NCBI RefSeq assembly: GCF_002775205.1
Contig: NC_036450.1
Span: forward strand, 18,743,479 to 18,807,478
Origin: Xiphophorus maculatus
Taxonomy: Eukaryota > Chordata > Actinopteri > Cyprinodontiformes > Poeciliidae
Length of the DNA: 64,000 nt
Reading direction: 5' to 3'
The position numbers and the translations under genes are program-made. Numbering within the stretch: the first letter of the stretch is position 1; every line of letters starts with the position of its first letter. This document shows positions 12,701 to 24,700 of this stretch, in pieces. The notes under the pieces were generated by a model. It saw only the letters and a list, made by a program, of their open reading frames with translations, was not told the origin of the DNA and did no database searches.

Positions 12701-15700
12701 AACCGAGTGAGTTGAGTAATGCTGTTGGATATAGGTAATATTAGCATTACCTATATCCAACAGGTAATTGGATATAGGTAATCCAATAAATGTTAAAATG
12801 ATCAATTTTAACATTTATCATGTTAAGCTTGTTAACAAGAATAAGCTACTAATATTGTTGTTTTGTTATCCATGTTCAAAAGTGAGTAGTTCTATATTTA
12901 CTTCAGTATTTTATAGAAAAAAGGTACTTATAAGGGTAGTTTTACTGCACTGTACTTTTTTCTTTTATTTGAGTAATATTATTTCTACTCTTACTTGAGT
13001 AGATTGATTTTGCAATTAAATAAATAGACTTCAGAGATTGGAAACCTTAGTATTTATTTATTTAAAATGTTACTTAAAGGTTTGTTTATGCATTTATATT
13101 GAAGTAAAAACTCGTTTAGTCTGGCGAGATCCACAAAAGTACAATATGTATGGCAGGCCGTTTTAACATTAATTCTGTTTCGTCTGATTATCCGTGATTA
13201 CTTTCTAGATATCTAAAAATGCATTTTGACTATCCGGGATGGTAATTTAAGATATCTGCATTTATATTCTCACTAGCAAGAATAATAATTTGAGAAATCT
13301 TCAATTACATTTTTATGAGTCAAATTTCAATTCAAGATAACTCAAATGATGGATAACAAAACAACAATATTTGTAGCTTATTCTTGTTAACAAGCTTAAC
13401 ATGATAAATGTTAAGATAGATCATTTTAACATTTATCAGGTCACCGGACCTGTCATTTGACGGGACACAATATCCGTAGTTACAAGATATCTCGAACGTA
13501 ATTATGACTAGTCAAATTTACAATTTTAGATATCTGAATTAAGAATTGCATGAAAGCCCCTTTGTGCTGTCCAAGCAGTTGCCTGCAGAGTTTTAGGTTT
13601 CCTGCACAAAATTGTCAGTACATGCCATGATGTAAGAAGAGCGCGGCAATATGGGATATGCGGAGATAGCAAAGCTTTAGGCACTTGAAGACTGTTTCAG
13701 AAATCTGCAAAGACTTTCTTGCTTGTTCACTTATAAACAAACAGCTTAAAAACCTAAAAGTGCTGCTGTCAATCTATTTCCAACATGAAAGTGATGCATT
13801 TTCACACATCTTTTTTCCTGTTTTTTTGTTGTTTTATAGAACTTTCAAAATGCTACGTAAGTCAGTGACGTTTTGACTATACAGAATACATATTCAAGAT
13901 ATCAGTAATGTAATTCTGACTAGTCAGTTAATTTAAGATATCAACTAGAAAAACCATGTAATTCAAGATATGTCTAATTCATTTGGAGATATCTTAAAAA
14001 AAATTGACTAGTCAAAATTACAATTCAAGATATCTCTAATTTAGTTTTGCCTAGTCATTACTTGCTTTTAAGATATCTATCATTTAATTTTCACTAGTCA
14101 AAACTACATATCTTCTATCTAAAAATACATTTAAGATAATTATGGTGTCATTCAAGCTACCTTTAATTAGAATTATGACTAGTCAAAACTAAAGATATCT
14201 TAAATTTACTTTATTACAAGTCATAAGTGAATTGTAGATATCTGAAAGGTGTGTTTCAGATAATGAGTAGTTCATTGTAGATATCTTGAATTGAAGTCTC
14301 CATACAACTCAATGGGAAATCTGACGTCATTTCGACTGGTCAGAATGTAATTAGAGATATCTCGAATAGGTATTTTGTCTAGTCAAAAAGATAATTCGAG
14401 ATATCTTAAATTAGTTATAGGTCTAGTCATAAAGCAATTTCAGATATCTGGAATGTAAGGCTGGTAAAACCGAATTTATGCTAAAACGGCCTGCCATCGA
14501 ACGTGACAACATGCGACTCTGTTGTGTGGGCGGGTTTGATGCTATAGGCGTCAACGTCTATGATGTCATAATGTTAGTGTTATTCTTTTGTCTTCCTTTT
14601 TCTCTAATCCTCACTTTGCACTTGTTTCTCACAGAGCCCGGATCAGTTCGAGTTGTTCCCGCTGCTTTAGCAGAAAACTTGAATTTTATCCTCAAACAAA
14701 AGAAATCTACAACTATACCAAGTAGGATGGATTCTTTATCTAAAGGAACCCCTGTTGTCACTGTCGAGACCCTGTTGGTACCGATCAACAGTCTTTTCAC
14801 TGATCTGAACTGGATGGAGTTTTTGCACCTGACTGCTGGAAAACCAGATCGCAGCACCACCTGCAGTCTGGTCAAGATTTTGGGACATTTCTTGAAGCTA
14901 TTTACATCTAACGTTCTGGATAATTTCCAAAAAGAGAAATTCACCATTGAGGCTGTGGAGAGGGTCGTGGGAAACAAAGTGCCTGAAGCCTTTGCAAAAG
15001 TTCTAGAGGTTGATGGAGACATTCGTACAAAACACACCGAGGTAATAAACATGCTAATTGTCCAATATGTGGTTAATAAAGTCAATTCCAACACCACAAA
15101 AAATTACCACAAGCATATACTCAATTATATGGTTCACGAAACCAAGTTAATGATAAAGGATCTCTTTGTTGCATTGCAAATATCCCATAAGAAAACAAAG
15201 ACAGTAACCTTCCCCCGGCAAGTATCCATCGTCTACCCAGCTGAGACACAGTGTTGTTTCAAAATTCTGAAAAATAGGATCGTGGGGTTTTTCAGGAAGT
15301 ACGTTTGGAGACGTTCATCTAAGGTTGCTCCAATGGTCATAGTAGAAAAAACGGAAAACGTCTTCATCTAAAGACAAGTGAACACATAAGAGGCAGATAA
15401 AAAATGAGAAAAAGTCCTCTAGTAAAAGAAAAGGTGTTCTGGTAAATAAACCAAAGTAAAAGTTTGATGAAGTCGTACCGTTTGATGAAGTTTGACTTCA
15501 TCAAACTTTTACACACTATTATGTAATCGAGACATTTATAGAATAGAATAGAATAGAATAGAATAGAATAGAATAGAATAGAATAGAATAGAATAGAATA
15601 GAATAGAATAGAAGTACTTTATTCATCCCAGCAGGGAAATTACTTCGCAGTTACAGCATAGAGACAAGATTGTTATAAAAAGTAAGAACTCATATGTGTT

Positions 15701-18700
15701 CCAGAATGTTATAGATAACTTACTTCTGAACTCTTGAGGTGTTTAACACAGAGAGAGAGTCCCTATTTATCAACCTATAGGTTGATAAATTACTTTTATT
15801 TGTCATTTGTGTTAATATTTCTAAGGGTAACAAAAATACATTTAGGTCTAAAGACGGTTCCCACAGTGATACCTGTGGTGTATTTTCATTTCCATTCTTG
15901 AGTTTGTAAATAAATTCTTTATCCTTATCAAGTGTCCTTATTCATGGGTCAGACCTACTCAGTTTCACTGGCTGGACCGTGGGGTGTTACAGTAAGCTTT
16001 ACGAACCCGGAGCGTTAAATCTAGCATGCATGACAGAAAGCGCTACACAAAGTTAGTAGCTAATAAATAAAAATTCAGTAAAAATGCTTATTTAAGAAAT
16101 ATGATGAAAATGTTAGCATGAACGTTATCACTAGCATATCCAGTGACTAACATTTTGCTTCTACCAGTAGGATGAGGGTTTCCACTAGCATGTTGACTAA
16201 CATAAAATTACTCCATTCAATGTGAAAACATTAGTGTGTAATTTGTTTTTTTGGGTGACGTTTTTCATCTGTTACATTGCCATGGTAACTTGAAAATGCA
16301 ACAGAAGTAAGAACTCGTTTCTGGAGCTGGAGCTGCACATGTTGATGTTGTGAGGTTGCATGCAGTGATTTGAGCTGCATTAACAGTGACAAAATAAACT
16401 AATCTGAGTGGCTGAAACAAGAAGCCATCTGATTGGCAGATCAGATTTTTTTTTCTCTTGTAAAAAAAACCCAAACATTTGTGGATTGAGACGTCAGAGG
16501 AGTCTCTAAATTCACACACAAATGCAGCGCAACTCACAGGCCAGAAACAGCTTGTAAATCAAGATATATTTGTGTTTGCATCAAAAGTACAAGTGTGGAT
16601 CTCGTTCTGTGTATTTGTGAATTATGAGACTGTTTTAGCTCCATACTCTAGCACAGTGGTTCTTAACCTTTTTTGAGGTACCGAACCCATCAGTTTCATA
16701 TGCGCATTCACCGAACCCTTCTTTAGTGATAAATAAAATAATTTTTTTTTCCAAATTCAAGACATAGGTATATGTTTTTTGCTGGTGCACAAAATGAGCC
16801 GTGCATGAACGTCACCTTTGCTCAAAGAACAAAACCATGAACTCACAGCAAGTTACAGTATGACTTTATTCTGGCCCCCCAAAAGTATTTCGGCCCCATA
16901 AAAGAATTTCAGCCCCCCAAATATTTTTTTTACTATTTTACTAATTTAAAATAAATTTGGATTTTTTCAAAGAATTAAATTTTTTTTAATAACTTCATTT
17001 TTTTTTATTTTAAATTTAATTTTTTTTTGTCGTTTTGAATCCACAAAATACTTTTTTGGGGCCAGAATAAAGTTTTGCACAAATTAAATACCTGCAAATC
17101 AGTGTGACTTCTGCTGATGTTTTTGGGAGACCAGTTCAGAGAGGCGTGGCTTCACCTTCAGAGCAAAGTCTGTTCATTTACTTCTTTTTTGCTCGACATA
17201 TTTAGTATGGATTAAAATATTAAGAAAGAAACCACACGACGTACAACTACGACAGCCGCTGATACTGCGTGCACTAAATTCCCCGCAGCACTGATTGGCC
17301 AAGCAATGTAACATGATCCTCTGCAGCAAGTGATGGCCAAGCGGGGCGCGTCATCACGACTTTACACAAGTGTGTCTTTACCTCCACGGCAGAGGCTCCG
17401 CCGAACCCCTGAGACCGACTCATCGAACCCCTGGGGTTCGACCGAACCCAGGTTAAGAACCACTGCTCTAGCACCTGTGTGTCAAACTCAAGGCCCGTGA
17501 GCCAAATCTGACCCGCCATAAAGTTTTATGTGGCCCAGAGAGACACGTACATAGAACCTTGGAAGTAATCGTTGTATGTTTAAATAATATTTTGCCAACT
17601 AAATAAAAGCAGTTTTCAACTGAAGAAGATTAAGACCACAGAAAAAGAAAAATAATTCTGAGAAAAATGTCAAAATTTTGACTTTTTTCTCAGTTTCTTT
17701 TCTGTAGTTTTCATATGTATGCTGCCAAATTACCTCAATCTGAAATGATGCTCAGTATTATTGAATTTTAAAAAGTACTCATTGAGTGCAGAGGTGGCTA
17801 TTTATTCAAATTTCAGAGGTTTGTTAAAGGATTTTATCAGTACATTTTGCCACAATCGGCCCTTAGAGGACATTCATAATTTTGATATGGCCCAAAATAA
17901 AAATGCATTTGACACCCCTGATCTAGCACCTCCCATGTGTGCACATCTCTGCTTTCAGGTTTTCTGTTTTTTTTAATAAAGAAAAATTATTGCAGACCCT
18001 GTGTTGCATTACTGAGGTGGTAGTGTAATGTAAAAACGTTCAAGAGATATGAATACTTTTGCAAGACACAGTGAACATTAGCATATCTTGAGGTTTAACA
18101 GAGACCTTGAAGATTTCAGTGGTGCCACGTTCAAAATTGTTGGAGCGGCTTTTCAGGGCGAGGATTTCGGTTTTTCCTTCATCTCCATATATCTGACAGA
18201 AGACGTCGGCGTTGGTTCCGGCTGATCGCATATCGCCAGTAACCACTGTTATTTCATAGTTGATCACTGTTAAAGAAAAGGTGTGAGTTCACCATGACAA
18301 GTTGAGAAAAAAAAACATGTAAATAAGAGGGACATACTTTTTATTTTTCATTTACATTTTTCAATTTCCAAGACCTCGCTGGGATAGATTTCAACCTCCA
18401 CTTTGCCATCTGCTTCGTCTTTGCAGAGCCAGCGGTGGCTCGGGAACATATACTGCATCCCATGAACAGGCACGGAAATCTGCACACTGTCCAGAAACCA
18501 TCCGGCTCGTAAACCTTCATTTGTGTGACCAATCAGAAGACGGTTGATCTACACATACAGAGCAAATTGATGAAATACAGGGATTAGCCTCAAATAAAGT
18601 GCCTGAACGTGATTTTTCTCCGAGATATAACACACTTGCCTTTCCGATGTCATACGTATCAAGGGTGAAGATGTCAGTTCTTGCCGTCTCAAAGTAATTC

Positions 18701-21700
18701 CTGAGGTCATTGTCTGAGACGGCCAGGATCACTTTGTCAGTGTCGCCCTTTTCACCGTACAGCTTCACAAACACTTTGGAGTCAGAACTGGCACCGTTCA
18801 CACTGCCTGTCTTGATTGCGATGTGGTAGCCGACATCTGCAAAGTGTTTAATTGTTTATTCAAATTTTAACACAAATGCTAAATAATTTGTTTGGTGTTT
18901 TTTTTTTTTTTTTTCCAATGAATGTGTTTGAAAAAATGTCTTTCTAGTGACTTACTAAAGAGACGCACCCCGTCTCCAGCTGGAACCAACTCACGGATAA
19001 TCTGCCCGTCATCCTCATTGCGATCTAGCCACCTTGAATAAAAAAAATGTATTTATTTGAGAAATATATTTGTTGGTACATTGTTGTCATGAGAATGACT
19101 TGACATGAATCGCTAATATAAAAAAACAACAACAATATAACAAGACAAACACAAAATCAAGGTAATATACAATTTATAAAAGTTAACATGAAATGTACAC
19201 ATGCAACCAAATTTATATCTTTGTCTTATGGAAGTAATACTTACTCAGCTTTAAACTTAACGCACAGTTTAAACATAAAAAATTGATATTTATTACAACC
19301 AAAATTTGCACATCAGTGGTGATAATGTGAGTTTGACTGGATAAACTTATTGGCTGTATAATCATGAACATGGCTCTTCTGTCTCATTACTTCTTCTTAA
19401 TTCTCCCAGGCCGTCTCTAATGAACAACACAGACAGGCAGGAAGAACACTTTTTTTTTCTGGAAGTAACACTGCACCCAGCTTTGCGGTTGCACTCCAGT
19501 TACAGAACGAGAGAGCTGGCTGGCTGCATGCATTTAGTGTCCATTTGTAATAGCAAAGCCATCCAGCTCTTACCTAACTACTTAAACACATGCCACTGGA
19601 AACCTACTGACCCCAAACATGGGCAATTTGCATCAGTAAGAAGACTTCTAAAAATGCCGGAAGGATTTTAGTCGTCTGACAACTAGCTTAGTGCTGTTCG
19701 CACAGAACAATTAGGATGTAAACATGTGAATTATTACAAAATATTTATCAGTTTCCTACATGTAAAATCATTTTTACATTTTACAGAATATAAAGATTAA
19801 AGAACATCAACAACTTGCTTCTTATTTTCTAACAGTCCAAATTATAAATGTATTAAGGCAAAATCCCCCAGGTCCTAAATTACCCAAGCAGCCGCAGACC
19901 GTAACATCACCACACCATGTTTGAATGTTATTGTTTTTCTAAAATGCTCAGTTAGTTTTAAGCCAGATGTAACTTTCATCTCAAGAGTCCACAGAAATGT
20001 TTCCCAAATTTCTTGGGGATCATCAGGATGACATGGTCATAAAAGGGTTAGCTGAGGCGAGTGAGGTCTGCAGGGCTTTAGAGGGAGTTTTGGGCTCTTT
20101 TGTGACCTCCTGGGTGAGTCATCTTGCTCTAATGTTGGTCAGCCAGCCACTACTGGGAAAGTTCCAGTTTCTCCTTTTATGGACAATGGCTTTCATTATG
20201 GTCCTAATGCTTTGAAGCGACTTTGGAATGAGATTTATCACAGAACATTAATTAAGATCTGGTGTGACAGTTGAAATTATGGTTAATTCCAAACATTTGA
20301 TTAATCACCATTTATTCATGATTTAATAGAAGGGGTGCATTGTTTTTTTCGGTTTAGTTTTTTATGTCTTTTCTGATGATTTTGTTATTTAGTAAAACTA
20401 TCTTTGTCTTATATCAAAACTTGTTAGATGTGCACAAAATAAAAAGCAAATAACATCAACAATGTTTAAAGATTTTATTTCATAACCCTGCATATCAGGT
20501 TAGATCCATTCTAAACTAGTGTGTGGTGTGAATGCCTGTGCACGGACTATGGCTGCTTTGCTCCCTCTTTGTTCTGATTCTGTCCTTGTACCTGAGTTTA
20601 CGTAAATTGAAGTAAATCCAGCAAAGACCTTAAACAGGATCTGAGACGGATGTAGCATATATGCTGCAGATTTTCAGTTTATAGCTCAAGATGTCTCGTG
20701 TCATACATCACGTGTAGAGTATTGTCTTGCCTGAAACATGGGAACTCAGTGGCAGAGGACTCAGGCTGTCCCTCCTCTCTGACCAACACCTTATCAAGAT
20801 ACCAACCACAGCCTCCACCACGGCCGTCATGACCTACTCTGACTCTCCGCACCTGACCCAGGAAGACTGACTCGATGAGGAACTCATCATGCTGTGGGCA
20901 AAACAGGGAGAAAATAGGGACTTGAAATACATTTCACAAAGAACAAGAATGTAAATTTATGTGAAATTTAGTTTAATTGTTTACTCACATTTCCCTTTTC
21001 AAATTTGTTAACATTGTTTTTGCTCATAAACATGAGACGCTCTCCTGTGTCACCCAAGTCTCCAATAACATTGAGGAACACGCTGGCATCGGTACCACTA
21101 CCACTGACGTTGCCAGTGCAGATTGTGACCCGATACTTTATCACTGAAAAAAAGTATCAGAGAATTTTCCTGACCCCTTGAACAGTTACTAAAACACTAT
21201 ATATTTTAATAACTGGGAAATATCATGATTTCTTACAGGGCAGCGGTTCATCAATGAGTGCTCCTGTGGCGGGAAGTTCTCTGACAATCTCATTGTCATC
21301 TTCATTGATGTCCAGCCAGCGGCCACACTCAAAAGAATACTTGTCCATGGTTAGCGTCTTGAGCAAAGTGACCTGCAGAAAGTTGAAGTCTCATCTGTCA
21401 TCAAGCTCACCTTTTTCTGCACTCTGGTTTGTGAACTTTCTTCACACAACAAAAAGAATAGTCATGACTCACCTTCGCTAAATGCCAGCCAGCAAAGGGA
21501 TTTCTCTTCTCATGCCAGATCCGCAATTTTAACAATCTTCCCATGTCCGGCATTTCAATCTACAGAAATCCCCCCCAAAAAGTTAGATATAAACAAAAAC
21601 ATTAAAATCCTAGGAACATTTTATGGATCAATATCACAAATAAACCAAATAAAGAATGAGATGATCCCAGATTTACCATGAATTTGTCAAGCTGTCCTTG

Positions 21701-24700
21701 TTCAAAGCTATCTGAATTGTTTTCCAGTTTGATCTCATCTGACTTTCCTTTCTCACCATAAATCTGCAGAAATACTTGGGCATCTGTGCCGGCGCCTTTT
21801 ATGTCTGAGGTCCAAATCCACAAGGACCATGGGTACTCTAGCGTGAATAAAAAGAGTATGATTCCAACACAAAATTTGTATAAATAAAGATAAATCATTA
21901 TTTTTTTCTACACAGTAAACACTATGATTTATTTGCAGTGATAACTCACTTTTCTGTTTTTTCTGTCTGAGAGAGACCATCTCATACAGTTCCCTCTCGA
22001 TAAGTCCGTCTCCTTCGTCCTCATCTAGCCACATCCCACATGGAAATGTTTGCTCAATGCCAGTGAATGGGCAGTATATCACCACCTGCAAGCAAAATGG
22101 CTGCTTAATGGATAAACCACACAGTTACAATCAATCTGTTACCAATTAGAAATGTGTGGTACCTTTTCACAGTACCACCCTGCACCAACGGCACCGTTGT
22201 CATGACCAATGGTGACCCTGCTGAGAGGGCTGATCAGTTCACAGATCTCTACATTGAAAGTGTCAATGAGAGCTCTCTCAAAGGCACCACCCTCGAGGAA
22301 AATTTTGCCACTGTTTTTTAAGCCCTTGGAACCATGCATAACCATGTGGATCTTGGAGTTGGTTCCTGCTCCCCTGATATCACCAGTCATTACTTGAACA
22401 TTGTATATAATCCCTGAATAGGCAGAGAAAAGTAAAAAATTACATTTATGGATTGAAAATATACTCTTTAAATGCATTTAAATAGGAATTCATTTGATAG
22501 TTCATGCTTAAAGTGTAGCAAACACAAGGTGATGGCATTTATTATCACACCCATTGGTTGCATTGATCCAACCAAGACGTCTCTCTGTATTTTGCCATCA
22601 TCTTCATCCATGGCAAACCAGCGATTCACTGGAAATTCATATATTTCTTTATTCCCCATATCATCTATCATAACCTGTGAGGTAAGAAACATTAAGCACA
22701 ATTATCAGTTTTTATTTTTGAAGTGCACATCTTTAAACCCATGACTTTATCCATCTACATGCCTTGTCTAGAAACCATCCGGCTGAGGAACCTCTGTTGT
22801 TGTGGCCGATGGTGATTTTTCTAAGCCTTCCCAGGTTTGGAGCCTCTATTGTAAACTTGTCCTCTGAACCACGTTCAAAGTTGTCTTTGTCACTATCCAG
22901 TCTTCTTTCCCCTTTTACATAACAAAATATGATTAAGAACTACAGAGTAAAACTTCAAGAAGCCCATAGTTGCAGTTATTGAAAGTAAAGTCCTGAATAG
23001 GTATGATTTTGAGCTTTATGTTGGACTGATGTTGAATCTAAATAAGTTTGATTCAAGAGGTTAAGCACCAAGAAACAATGGTTCAATCTAGATGTTAACT
23101 GGTGCAACTGGGGAAACAAGGTATGGACGTTCTATGTCCTTAAATTTGCAAGGACATAGAACAACAGAATTGGTGACACATGGAGAGGAAGTGGTCTAAT
23201 GCAGCTGCTAAACTATCCAACCATCCAACATTCCTTGCAAATGGATTATACAGCATTACCCCAATTGACAGGATTAAGTGGAGTTGCATTGTGGGTACAC
23301 GTGAGTCTGGGGCTATTGTGTCGCTTGGCTTATGGGGTATGCAGATGCACAGCTGGCCCAGTGTTGATGCCAATGTGTACATGAAGGCATCCGCAGGTCC
23401 ATGGCTACCCAAACTCTGTCATCTTTCCCCAAACATGTGTGGCATCAGTTGAGACATCAATTTCATCCCAGTTCTGATCTCTAGGATGAACACAGTGGGA
23501 AAGCACTGGAGACAACAGCTGTAAGACTCCATTCCACACCAAACTGTGGCTTGTATCCAGGCCAGAAGGGGAGCCACACTCTTCTAACATGGAGAATGCT
23601 GCCATCTCTATGACCCAGTGGATCTGGCATTTCAATGACTGTAATACAGTTCCATGTGTGCTATCTTGTCATTTCCATCACTCTTCCTTTGTGTTTACCC
23701 TTTATTGTCAGTGAGTGCATTTGAAGACTCAGCCTTAACAGTCCTCTGTATTCTACATTACCTGTGTCACCATGTTCTCCAAAGATATTCAGGAAGACAT
23801 CGGCATCGGTCCCACTTCCCTTCATATCAGCAGTGAAAACACTCACAAGATATTTATTTACTGCAAGACAGAAAATAACGTCAGGCCAGACATGACTTGT
23901 GAAAATCACCGGAAAAGCATCAAATGCAATTTCCAGTCAACAGTGGAGGATACTAAATTGCTCTATTCCCTATCTTAAAGTTCCTCAAATATCACTTCTG
24001 AGATGGCTTCCAAATTAAATATTTATAACTCTGGGTGTGTGTTTTACAAACAGCTATGTTGCTACGACTGTCTCTTATGGCACAGTCTCTTCACAGTGCT
24101 GGACTTGATTGTCATTAGGTGCTAAGATGTTAGATCACATTACAGCAGAGGTCACAGGGACCAGTTTTACCCGAGGACTACACTGGCATAGCATTCAGTT
24201 ACAACCTGAAACTATAGGACAGCCTGCAGACTTTCAGGCAGAGTAGTGTCTTCCTTGTCAAACACATGCAATTACTACTCTCAGTTTTTGTGGAAGGTTG
24301 CCTCATCTTTAAAAATGTATTGTGTCCTTTGTGAGGCCTCGGTTTACATTTACAAATCGCTACTACAATCCACAACTTTTCCAAACAATGTCTTCCGAAT
24401 TGTAATCACTTGTTTTGTGGTTTTGTAAGAGGAGTTTGTGACCTACATTTTGGGACATCCATGGGGTTTAGACTGCCCAGGAGATCCCTGACGAACAGGT
24501 TGTCACCCTCCTCCCTGCTCAGCCAGTTGTTGCAGGGGAAATAGAAGCGCAGATGGGGCCGGATCATGTCAGTCACCACCACCCTGTCCAAGAACCAGCT
24601 GGCGCTCATTCCTGTGTTGTCATGTTCAATTCTAGAGAAAACAAAAGTCAGAGTTTCACATTATTTGATTTGCACTCTCTAATCATCTCGTCACATAAGA

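Noticed and set aside
14558..15097. 179-codon minus-strand frame opposite the unrecognised ORF
   Set aside because: It overlaps the longer plus-strand frame, has no splice or poly(A) support, and shows no family features.
23150..23650. Overlapping frames on both strands in loxhd1 intron 5
   Set aside because: Possible old transposon sequence, but I could not identify a protein motif or termini; not called as a gene.
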